From contig CAKOOV010000016.1 in NCBI GenBank assembly GCA_934098435.1, forward strand, positions 1 through 13,691: a stretch of 13,691 nucleotides of DNA. Direction: 5' to 3'. The stretch is from an uncultured Bacilli bacterium. GTDB lineage: Bacteria; Bacillota_I; Bacilli_A; RF39; UBA660. This document shows, piece by piece, positions 1 to 6,344 of this stretch (within the stretch, counting starts at the first letter, position 1; every line of letters starts with the position of its first letter). The notes beneath the pieces are model-generated. The model ran no database searches and had not been told where the DNA came from. It was given only the letters and a program-made list of their open reading frames with translations. Position numbers and translations under genes: made by a program.

Positions 1-1
1 T

Positions 2-772
2 TTAGATGTATCAAACTTTGATACATCAAAGGTAAAGCAAATGAGTGATATGTTTAGAGGTTGTTCTAATTTAACTAATTTAGATTTATCTAACTTTAAT
101 ACATCTAATGTAGCATCTATGGCTGATATGTTTGGTGAATGCTCTAAATTAACAAGTTTAGATTTATCAAATTTCGACACATCAAATGTAAATAACATGC
201 AAAATATGTTTTATAGTTGTAGTTTGCTTAAAAGTTTAGATTTAAGTAGTTTTGATACATCAAAAGTAACAAATATGATAATGATGTTTTATGGCTGTAG
301 TAAATTAATAACTTTAGACTTATCAAATTTTAATACATCAAAAGTAACTAATATGAATGGTATGTTTTACAACTGTAGTTCACTTACAAGTCTTGATTTA
401 TCAAATTTTAATACATCAAATGTAACTAATACGTATGGTATGTTTTACAACTGTAGTTCACTTACAAGTCTTGATTTATCAAATTTTGATACATCAAAAG
501 TAACTAACATGCAAAATATGTTTTATCGTTGTGGCAAGCTTACAAGTTTAGACTTATCAAGTTTTGACACTTCAAATGTAACTACTATGAATAGTATGTT
601 TAACGGTTGTGGCTCACTTACAAGTCTTGACTTGTCAAGTTTTAATACATCAAATGTAACAAATATGGGATTTATGTTTAACCATGCTGAAAAATTAAAA
701 ACAATATATGTATCTGATAAATGGAATGTAAGTAATGTTACTAGTTCAAATTTAATGTTTAGTTGGTGTATT
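2..772 (+). repeat. 78-bp (26-residue) tandem repeats in BspA-like gene
   Basis: The repeat period is exactly 78 bases, seen for example as the shared 'cttacaag' at 383 and 461. Two neighbouring units are nearly identical: 357-409 and 435-487 match over 53 bases without a mismatch. This points to recent unit duplication or gene conversion. The last unit (695 onward) has lost most consensus positions and probably caps the solenoid. Confidence 0.9.
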
Positions 773-862
773 TCACTTGTTGGAGCGGTACCATATGATA
801 GTAGTAAGACTGATGCTAGCATGGCTGATTATACTAATGGGTATTTGACTAAGAAGTTATAA
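2..862 (+). CDS. BspA-like (DUF285) leucine-rich repeat surface protein, C-terminal part
   Basis: This is the 3' part of a gene that is open through the left edge of the window; the real start is upstream, and the first in-frame ATG (41) sits inside a repeat. It encodes tandem 26-residue repeats with the pattern LTSLDLSxFxTSxVTNMxxMF followed by a Cys-containing loop, the hallmark of BspA-like/DUF285 proteins, which are extracellular adhesion-type proteins. Eight full repeats (starting at 71, 149, 227, 305, 383, 461, 539 and 617) follow a partial one. A degenerate repeat (695) and a short cap ending GYLTKKL come last. There is no sortase LPxTG motif, C-terminal membrane helix or cell-wall-binding domain after the repeats. 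Secretion and anchoring must therefore depend on the missing N-terminus, or the protein is released. The family call is secure; ligand and function are unknown. The stop codon lies next to a bidirectional terminator shared with the convergent ZIP gene. Confidence 0.93.
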   Translation, partial: LDVSNFDTSKVKQMSDMFRGCSNLTNLDLSNFNTSNVASMADMFGECSKLTSLDLSNFDTSNVNNMQNMFYSCSLLKSLDLSSFDTSKVTNMIMMFYGCSKLITLDLSNFNTSKVTNMNGMFYNCSSLTSLDLSNFNTSNVTNTYGMFYNCSSLTSLDLSNFDTSKVTNMQNMFYRCGKLTSLDLSSFDTSNVTTMNSMFNGCGSLTSLDLSSFNTSNVTNMGFMFNHAEKLKTIYVSDKWNVSNVTSSNLMFSWCISLVGAVPYDSSKTDASMADYTNGYLTKKL

Positions 863-863
863 A

Positions 864-885
864 AAAACACATGGGTATGTGTTTT
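864..885. terminator. Bidirectional intrinsic terminator between convergent genes
   Basis: A perfect 9-bp stem (864-872 with 877-885) and a GGGT loop separate the BspA-like gene from the convergent ZIP gene. An A-run at 861-867 gives a U-tract to minus-strand transcripts. The right arm ends in TTTT for plus-strand transcripts. The stop codon of the minus-strand gene (884-886) overlaps the right arm, so the hairpin starts essentially at the end of that reading frame. Confidence 0.75.
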
Positions 886-1699
886 AACCTAAGGCTATAT
901 CTAATATCATCATGATTGTGAAGCCTATTATTGTGAAGAGAGACATTAGGTCTTTCTTTTTGTTTGTTTGGGATTCTGGTATTAGTTCTTCTACTACGAC
1001 ATATATCATTGCGCCTGCGGCGAATGATAGTAGGAATGGTAATAGGATTCTTATTTTTAATACTAAGAGTGCTCCTAATACTCCTGATATTGGTTCTACT
1101 AAACCGCTTAATTGTCCATAAAAGAAGGCTTTTTTTCTGCTCATTCCTTCTCGTCTTAATGGTACTGATACTGCTGTTCCTTCTGGGAAGTTTTGGATTC
1201 CTATGCCTAATGCTATTAGCATGGCTGATGTTAATGTTGCTCCTTCTAAGGAATAGGCGGTAGAACCAAAGGCTACGCCTACGGCTAAGCCTTCTGGAAT
1301 GTTGTGTAATGTTATGGAAAATATTAACATTAGACATCTTTTGAAACTATTTCTTTCTTTTTCTTCTTTTTTATTTCTGGCTATTTTTTTATCAAAGTGA
1401 TTAAATAGTTTATCTCCTATAAATAATAGTAATCCTCCGGATATAAATCCTATAAAGGTTATTAACCATGGTATCATTTTTAGATTTATGGCCATTTCTG
1501 TAGCGGGATTTAAGAGTGAGAAGAATGATGCTGCTATCATGACTCCGGCAGCTATGGCTAACATGGCATCCATTATGTTTTTTTTGACGTTTTTGAAGAA
1601 GAAGACTAAAGAGGCTCCTAATAGGGTTACACTATAAGTAAATATTGTAGCTAATAGGGCTAATAATATGGGGCTTAAGTCTTTTAAGTTATTTATCAT
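884..1699 (-). CDS. ZIP-family divalent metal (zinc) transporter
   Basis: This is a 271-residue integral membrane protein of the ZIP (Zrt/Irt-like) family, close to the GufA/ZupT type. These proteins carry Zn2+ or other divalent metals across the cytoplasmic membrane toward the cytosol. Family motifs are intact: HNIPEG at residues 132-137 in the fourth transmembrane helix, QNFPEG at 169-174 in the fifth, VEPISG at 201-206, and an acidic EELIPE near 237-242. About eight hydrophobic segments can be seen. A charged Lys/Glu-rich loop at 104-120 precedes the HNIPEG helix; the family's variable cytosolic loop lies there. The length is typical (E. coli ZupT is about 257 residues). The ATG at 1697-1699 is preceded by GAGGT at good spacing. 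It appears monocistronic. Metal specificity cannot be decided from sequence, and no clear Zur or Fur box was recognised upstream. Confidence 0.93.
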   Translation of the reverse strand: MINNLKDLSPILLALLATIFTYSVTLLGASLVFFFKNVKKNIMDAMLAIAAGVMIAASFFSLLNPATEMAINLKMIPWLITFIGFISGGLLLFIGDKLFNHFDKKIARNKKEEKERNSFKRCLMLIFSITLHNIPEGLAVGVAFGSTAYSLEGATLTSAMLIALGIGIQNFPEGTAVSVPLRREGMSRKKAFFYGQLSGLVEPISGVLGALLVLKIRILLPFLLSFAAGAMIYVVVEELIPESQTNKKKDLMSLFTIIGFTIMMILDIALG

Positions 1700-1780
1700 G
1701 TTATCTACCTCATTATTATGTTATGTTACTATTTATATGGTGTATAGGCTAATGACTAAAGGATTATTTTTATAAAGTTA

Positions 1781-1808
1781 TTGATTAATATATTTTTTAT
1801 GATACAAT
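1781..1808 (+). promoter_or_regulatory. Probable sigma-A promoter for the 1831 gene
   Basis: TTGATT (1781-1786) and TACAAT (1803-1808) are separated by 16 bases, close to the vegetative consensus. The -10 box lies 22 bases before the ATG at 1831, leaving room for the visible AAGGTGAT ribosome binding site (1818-1825). The rest of the 1700-1830 intergenic stretch should hold the minus-strand promoter of the ZIP gene, but no convincing boxes stood out for it. Confidence 0.6.
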
Positions 1809-1830
1809 ATATTATGTAAGGTGATTAAAT

Positions 1831-2424
1831 ATGGAAGATGAAATGATTATGATTACTAAGAAACCAGGAATAAAGAATTGTATTAGAATTAGTGATGTAA
1901 AGGATATTCCTGATTTTTTAAAAGATGTTGTTAGTGTTCAAGGAGAAGAATTGGTACTTGATTGTCTTGAGGGAAAAGAAAAATGTCCTCTTGGTTCAGT
2001 TATTGCTTTTGAAAAATTAGATAATGGTAAAATGAATGTATGGAATAAGGCTAATTGGAAGGAAACGACAAAGGAAGTTAATGGTATATTTTATGAATTA
2101 CCAAAACCTAAGATGGCGTTTAGAATTACTGATACGATTCCTTTTAGTATTGTTAGTGGACTTGGTGATAGATTTAGTGTTTTACCTAATGGGGAATTTC
2201 AAATTGATGCTGGATGGGGTCTTGTTAAATGTGCCCCTAATAATGGATATATTGTTGTTTATGGTAAAAGAGAGGATGGTAGTTTAGATGCTAATTTTTT
2301 GACAAAGGGTACTCCTTCTTTTGGTCAGTATTATGTTTTGGATAAGAATGGTAATATTATTCAGTCTTTAGAAGAATATGATAATCAATTTAATCAGAGT
2401 AAACATTCTGGTAAAAGGATGTAA
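1831..2424 (+). CDS. Hypothetical protein, 197 residues, unrecognised family
   Basis: I do not recognise this protein. It has no signal peptide or transmembrane segment, so it is probably cytosolic. Alternating hydrophobic/polar stretches with Gly/Asn/Asp turns throughout suggest a mostly beta fold. Examples are VVSVQGEELVLDCLEG near residues 33-48, then FSVLPNGEFQIDAGWGLVKC and NGYIVVYGKREDGSL around 114-150. The C-terminal tail (about 180-197) is polar and likely disordered. Phage and prophage genomes carry small beta-rich proteins of similar texture, but nothing else here looks like phage, so that is only a loose resemblance. It has its own promoter (1781-1808), an AAGGTGAT Shine-Dalgarno 5 bases before the ATG, and a strong terminator straight after the stop. 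It is therefore an independent single-gene unit between two minus-strand units. Confidence 0.8.
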   Translation: MEDEMIMITKKPGIKNCIRISDVKDIPDFLKDVVSVQGEELVLDCLEGKEKCPLGSVIAFEKLDNGKMNVWNKANWKETTKEVNGIFYELPKPKMAFRITDTIPFSIVSGLGDRFSVLPNGEFQIDAGWGLVKCAPNNGYIVVYGKREDGSLDANFLTKGTPSFGQYYVLDKNGNIIQSLEEYDNQFNQSKHSGKRM

Positions 2425-2425
2425 A

Positions 2426-2464
2426 AATAATAACCTCTAATAGTCTAGAGGTTATTATTATTTT
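2426..2464. terminator. Strong bidirectional terminator
   Basis: A perfect 14-bp stem (2426-2439 with 2446-2459), with a CCTC/GAGG core and a 6-base loop, is followed by ATTTT on the plus strand. It is preceded by an A-run that gives UUUUU to minus-strand transcripts. It lies 2 bases after the stop of the 1831 gene and faces the end of the germination operon, so it can terminate both convergent units. Confidence 0.85.
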
Positions 2465-2485
2465 AGAGATTATCTAGTAATCTCT
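2465..2485. other. Second hairpin in the convergent intergenic region
   Basis: An 8-bp perfect inverted repeat (2465-2472 with 2478-2485, AGAGATTA/TAATCTCT) with a 5-base loop abuts the preceding terminator. It has only a short T-run, so it is more likely an accessory or 3'-end-stabilising stem than a terminator on its own. Confidence 0.5.
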
Positions 2486-2493
2486 TTATGTAA

Positions 2494-2515
2494 ACAGTAG
2501 TTTTATTACTACTGT
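2494..2515 (-). terminator. Hairpin at the 3' end of the germination operon
   Basis: An 8-bp perfect stem (2494-2501 with 2508-2515, ACAGTAGT/ACTACTGT) with a 6-base loop overlaps the TAG stop codon (2509-2511) of the last gene of the minus-strand operon. On that strand it is followed by a short U-run (TTTA). The T-tract is weak, so termination probably relies on the series of three hairpins, ending at 2426-2464. Confidence 0.5.
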
Positions 2516-3612
2516 ATTACTATTGTATTCGTTTTTTTGTTTTTTATACTTTTTTTGATAAATATTGTTATGGATATTATGGTATATATTATTAATGGTA
2601 TTATTAGTATATATGGATATATGCTATCTAGGTAGTGATTGAAATTGGTATTGTTTTTAAATATTTTGGTTGATATTAATATTATGGTTATTATTAGTAT
2701 TAGATTTAAAAGGGGATTGTTTTTTTTATTTATGTTTTCTTTTATGTTATAGATGTATATGGTTAATGATATGAATGAACTTAGTATCCATTGTAATGAT
2801 AAGAAGTTTTCTATTCTATCTATGAAACTGAATATTGATATTTTTTTAAGGGTTATATATACTGGGTATTGATATATTTTTATTAGATATCTTCCTAGAC
2901 ATGAACTTGATATTATGCATATAAGAAATATTATTAGGCTTGTTATTATATATGTTATTAGGAGGTATTTTGTTGTTTTTTTGTTGTTTTCTATTATACT
3001 TTTGGGAATTATTAGGAAGCTATATGCTGGAGAGGTTAATAATAGGGTATATATTAGTGCTGCTAAAAAGGGGGGGTTGATGCCATTTTCTAATATTGGT
3101 TTTAGGTTATCGGGTTTTATTTCTGGGATTATGCCTATTATTCCTAGAATTAGTAAGGCTAATATTATTATTGTATATATTATACTTATTTTGGATATGG
3201 TTGTTATTCCTTTGTTTACTGTGTGATAGATTGTTATTCCTAATATTAGTGTTACTAAGGTTATTGATGTATTTGTTAGGTACTGGGATATGATGAAATT
3301 ACTGGTATTGAATAGCATTGTTAGTGCTAATATTATATATATTATGGTTAGGATAATATTTATTATTGTTCCTAATGTTTTTCCATATATTATTTTTGTT
3401 TTTATATGTATTGGTTTATCTATTTCGTAATTGAATATATATATTAGTATTAGTATAGGTATTATACCTATAATGGTACCTATTATTATACTTATATAGG
3501 CATCTATGCCTGTTATTTTTATGGTTATATATGGGGCTATTCCTAAACTACAGGAGAATAATTGGAGGAATAGAATACTTGATATGTCTAGATTATTTAT
3601 TTTTTCTTTCAT
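2509..3612 (-). CDS. gerB: GerB-family spore germination protein (permease-like receptor subunit)
   Basis: This 367-residue protein is almost entirely hydrophobic, with about ten predicted membrane helices. It matches the GerB family (amino-acid/polyamine/organocation-type permease fold) of nutrient-germinant receptors, in which the B subunit binds the germinant in the inner spore membrane. The N-terminus (ISSILFLQLFSCSLGIAPY) and the segment GIIPEIKPDNLKPILENG near residues 160-177, followed by a helix and PxxSFLIIPKSI-like residues, follow the family pattern. Length is typical (about 365). The ATG at 3610-3612 has a strong AGGAGG 8 bases upstream, embedded in the end of gerC. The genes overlap by 20 bases, so translation is probably coupled. 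It is the last gene of the operon. Isoleucine is written almost exclusively as ATA. The germinant is unknown, and the exact paralogue (GerA, GerB or GerK type) cannot be assigned. Confidence 0.93.
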   Translation of the reverse strand: MKEKINNLDISSILFLQLFSCSLGIAPYITIKITGIDAYISIIIGTIIGIIPILILIYIFNYEIDKPIHIKTKIIYGKTLGTIINIILTIIYIILALTMLFNTSNFIISQYLTNTSITLVTLILGITIYHTVNKGITTISKISIIYTIIILALLILGIIGIIPEIKPDNLKPILENGINPPFLAALIYTLLLTSPAYSFLIIPKSIIENNKKTTKYLLITYIITSLIIFLICIISSSCLGRYLIKIYQYPVYITLKKISIFSFIDRIENFLSLQWILSSFISLTIYIYNIKENINKKNNPLLNLILIITIILISTKIFKNNTNFNHYLDSIYPYILIIPLIIYTIISITIFIKKSIKNKKTNTIVIQ

Positions 3613-4771
3613 ATTCTATTCCTCCTAGGGTATTGCCTTTTTCATATAATTTTATATTTGATTTTACTTCTAATTTTATATTTGGATATATATCTTCATA
3701 CCAGTTATTACATTTTTCTTTAAAATATTTGTGGTCTGTACGATAGTATAGTTGTCTGAAACCAAAGATATCGGTATTATAGTTTTCTTTGATGTTATTA
3801 AAGGTATTTATTATTTCTTTTTCTAATTCTTTATTGAAGTGTTGGTTTAGTTTTTCTACTTCTTTTTTATTTTTTATGTCTATGTTTGTTTGTACTTCTT
3901 TTGTTTTTGAATATCCGGATAGTTCTATTTTTATTTTGTTATTTTTTATGTCTACTTCTTTTTTTGCTTTTATTTGATTTGGTTCAAATACGACATAGCC
4001 GTTTTTATATGGATATTTTAGGATTGTTTCTTTTATATTTTCGTTTATTATATTTTGTATTTTTGATTCTTCTATGGATAGGTATCCTAGTATTTTATTA
4101 TCTTTTGTAATAGCGGTTGTTCCTATTTTTACGGTGGCTTTTGGGTTTGATGTTGTTATGTTTTCTTTTTCGTCTCCTATTTCTTCATTGCCATATAATG
4201 TCATTGATGGTAGTGTTACTTCTAAATAGGGATCTATATACATATTTAGTAATTCGTTTATTGTTACTTCATAGGTTATTCCTAATACTTGATTTTGTAG
4301 TTTTAATGATTCTAAGATATTTGATGATGAGAAGTTTGTTAAGAGGGTTTGTAAGGATATTCCTTTGATACTTTTATCTGTTTTGGCTATTATTATTTTT
4401 ATTTCGGTTCTTGTTTCGGGATCTCTTGTGAAGTATTCTAAGAATTCTTTTAGATGGTTATTTACTATTTCTTCACTTAATACGATTATTTCTAAGTGGG
4501 ATGCATATAGTTGTCTTGGGGATTCTAATACGATATTACGAAAGGCTTCTTGAAGTGATGGGGCGCTATTTTTGAAGGTTATGAATGGGGAGTTATTAGC
4601 ACTTGAGGCGTCTTGTTGTTTGATTGGGTTTACTACTTCTGCTATTATGTTATAGTTGTTATTTTGATAGTCGATACTAACAGCGGTTGTTATTCCTAAT
4701 TTGTTTAGTTCTCTGTAGTTGCAGCCGGTTAGTAGGGGGAGTAATATAATTAAATATTTAATTTTTTTCAT
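3593..4771 (-). CDS. gerC: GerC-family spore germination lipoprotein
   Basis: This 392-residue Ger(x)C-family protein is the lipoprotein subunit of a nutrient-germinant receptor. It starts with a short lipoprotein signal peptide and lipobox (LLTGC, lipidated Cys17), directly followed by NYREL, matching the GC-x-x-REL start typical of GerC. Family features follow in order. SLQEAFRNIV and ESPRQLYASHLEIIVLSEEI lie near residues 72-101, and RDPETRTEIKIIIAK near 115-129. The conserved C-terminal block has DIFGFRQLYYR and NNWYEDIYPNIKLEVKSNIKL near 337-378. Length is normal for the family. The ATG at 4769-4771 has GAGAGGTC upstream and overlaps the end of gerA by 14 bases; the 3' end overlaps gerB by 20. 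Lipid attachment would anchor it to the outer face of the inner spore membrane, where it works with the A and B subunits. Confidence 0.94.
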   Translation of the reverse strand: MKKIKYLIILLPLLTGCNYRELNKLGITTAVSIDYQNNNYNIIAEVVNPIKQQDASSANNSPFITFKNSAPSLQEAFRNIVLESPRQLYASHLEIIVLSEEIVNNHLKEFLEYFTRDPETRTEIKIIIAKTDKSIKGISLQTLLTNFSSSNILESLKLQNQVLGITYEVTINELLNMYIDPYLEVTLPSMTLYGNEEIGDEKENITTSNPKATVKIGTTAITKDNKILGYLSIEESKIQNIINENIKETILKYPYKNGYVVFEPNQIKAKKEVDIKNNKIKIELSGYSKTKEVQTNIDIKNKKEVEKLNQHFNKELEKEIINTFNNIKENYNTDIFGFRQLYYRTDHKYFKEKCNNWYEDIYPNIKLEVKSNIKLYEKGNTLGGIEYERKNK

Positions 4772-6200
4772 TTTTGACCTCTCTTATGATATTTTTTGTT
4801 AGATATTTATCTCTTTTGTTTCTTTTTGATAATGGGAATTTTATGATACTGTTTTTTATTTCTTCGGATAATGGGGTGAATGGTAACATATATGATTTAC
4901 CAAATGTATTTATGCTACATATATTTGTTGTGAATATTATGAATACTATAAATATTCCGAATATTCCTATGGTTGTTCCTCCTAACATGAATAGTAATCG
5001 ATACCATTTTATGGCGTTTGTTAATTCTGGTTCGGTTATGATTAATGCACTTATGGCGGTTATGGCTACTACTATTATCATAATTGGGGAGACTATTCCG
5101 GCATTTACGGCAGCTTCTCCTAATATTAATGCTCCTACTATGGATAGGGCTGAATTTGATATGTTTGGGATTCGGTAGTCACTTTCTCTTAGTATTTCAA
5201 ATGATACGAACATTAATAGGGCTTCAAAAAAGGCGGGAAATGGTACGGTACTTCTTTGGGAGGCGAAACTTGTTAGTAGTTCTAATGGTATCATTTCTTG
5301 ATTGAAGGTTGTTAGGGCTATATATATTCCTGGGGTTAGTATTGTTATAAAGAATGCTAGGTATCTTAGTATTCTTGTTAGGGTGTTATTTATGTATTTG
5401 GAATCTTTATCATCTTGTGATAGAAAGAAATCGTTTAGAAAAGCGGGCATTATTATGGCAAATGGGTTATTGTCTACTAGTAATACTGTTTTGCCTTTTA
5501 ATAGGGAATTTACTACTTTGTCTGGTCTTTCTGTTGTTATGGTGGTTGGGAATATTGTTTTTGTTTCGTCTTCTATTAGATATTTTAGTGTTCCTGAATC
5601 TATTACACTATCTATTTCGATGTTATTTAATTTTTTTATTATGTTGTTTTTTATGGTTGTATCTGTTATACCATCTATGGTAAGGATACTTATTTTGTTT
5701 TTGGAATATTTTCCTAATTCTATATCATGATTCCATAATTTATTTGATTTTATTCTTCTTTTTATTAATCCCATATTGGTTTCTATGTTTTCAGTAAATG
5801 AATCCATTGGTCCACGGATTGTTGTTTCGGTCATTGGTTTTTCGATACTTCTGGTTAGATTTTTTTTAACTTCTAAGGCTAATGAATAATCATTTTCTAT
5901 TAGTAATATGGCAAAGCCATTATTTAGATATTTATTTATATCTTTATAGTTTTTTATTTCTTTTATTTTGATGTTTGTTATGTTATTTTTTATTACATCA
6001 TATAGTAGGTCTTGATTATTATATATTCTTTCTATATAGTCTAAACTTTTATAGAGAAAATTAGACATTTTGTTTTGATCGGTTAGTGTTTCGTTATAGA
6101 TTATATTTATTTTGGTGTTATTTATATATTTTTCTCTATATATTATATATGAACTATTATTAGTTTCTTCTTTTAATTTATTTATTATTTTATTATTCAT
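4758..6200 (-). CDS. gerA: GerA-family spore germination protein (receptor A subunit)
   Basis: This 480-residue protein is the A subunit of a nutrient-germinant receptor. It has a soluble N-terminal region (about 1-270) and a membrane C-terminal region with roughly five helices. Diagnostic motifs are RGPMDSFTENIETNMGLIKR (129-148), DGITD (176-180), TERPDKVVNSLLKGKTVLLV (223-242) and DNNPFAIIMP. In the membrane part PLELLTSFASQRSTVPFPAF spans about 305-324, then EILRES and ALSIVGALILGEAAVNAGIV (351-370). The PFTPL loop near 440 and the basic tail KFPLSKRNKR are also typical. In B. subtilis, GerA-type A subunits form ligand-gated ion channels with B and C. The ATG at 6198-6200 has GAGGTG 5 bases upstream. 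It is the first gene of an A-C-B operon, divergent from the coiled-coil operon. The protein is full length and shows no frameshift. Confidence 0.95.
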   Translation of the reverse strand: MNNKIINKLKEETNNSSYIIYREKYINNTKINIIYNETLTDQNKMSNFLYKSLDYIERIYNNQDLLYDVIKNNITNIKIKEIKNYKDINKYLNNGFAILLIENDYSLALEVKKNLTRSIEKPMTETTIRGPMDSFTENIETNMGLIKRRIKSNKLWNHDIELGKYSKNKISILTIDGITDTTIKNNIIKKLNNIEIDSVIDSGTLKYLIEDETKTIFPTTITTERPDKVVNSLLKGKTVLLVDNNPFAIIMPAFLNDFFLSQDDKDSKYINNTLTRILRYLAFFITILTPGIYIALTTFNQEMIPLELLTSFASQRSTVPFPAFFEALLMFVSFEILRESDYRIPNISNSALSIVGALILGEAAVNAGIVSPIMIIVVAITAISALIITEPELTNAIKWYRLLFMLGGTTIGIFGIFIVFIIFTTNICSINTFGKSYMLPFTPLSEEIKNSIIKFPLSKRNKRDKYLTKNIIREVKNEKN

Positions 6201-6216
6201 ATTAGCACCTCGTTAT

Positions 6217-6246
6217 TATTATGATATTTATGATTGGTTTTAATAC
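6217..6246 (-). promoter_or_regulatory. Possible forespore (sigma-G-like) promoter for the ger operon
   Basis: On the minus strand, GTATT (6242-6246) and CATAATA (6217-6223) are 18 bases apart. The -10 fits the B. subtilis sigma-G pattern CATWHTA exactly, and the -35 fits GHATR at four of five positions, with spacing as expected. Ger receptor operons are normally transcribed by sigma-G in the forespore. Against it, the predicted transcript start would be only about ten bases before the ATG, at the very edge of the Shine-Dalgarno sequence. In DNA this AT-rich, chance matches are also common. Confidence 0.3.
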
Positions 6247-6296
6247 TATTTTTGGTAATAAAAATGGTAATCTAGTGTTAAATTACTTTATATTAA

Positions 6297-6325
6297 TTGA
6301 CAAAAAATATAAAAAAAATTATAAT
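6297..6325 (+). promoter_or_regulatory. Perfect-consensus sigma-A promoter of the coiled-coil operon
   Basis: TTGACA (6297-6302) and TATAAT (6320-6325) are separated by exactly 17 bases, a full match to the vegetative consensus. A second TATAAT follows at 6326-6331. Transcription would start near 6332, just at the AGAGGTGG ribosome binding site, giving a leader of only about 13 bases before GTG at 6345. The TTGACA also forms an in-frame TTG, which would be a false start codon. Confidence 0.85.
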
Positions 6326-6344
6326 TATAATAGAGGTGGTTTGT

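Noticed and set aside
849..1337. Minus-strand frame rich in Arg/Asn/Ser overlapping the ZIP gene
   Set aside because: Out-of-frame shadow of the ZIP transporter on the same strand; it has an implausible composition, while the ZIP frame carries intact family motifs.
1831..2424. Prophage remnant around the 197-residue gene
   Set aside because: No integrase, att-like repeats or other phage genes are present in the window; the resemblance is only in general sequence texture.
5302..5730. Plus-strand hydrophobic frames across the ger operon
   Set aside because: Antisense shadows of GerA; the hydrophobicity comes from T-rich complement, with no RBS or family features.
6297..6344. TTG start giving a 635-residue form of the first coiled-coil protein
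   Set aside because: The TTG is inside the -35 box and has no RBS; the added residues are encoded by the promoter and RBS. GTG 6345 is well supported.
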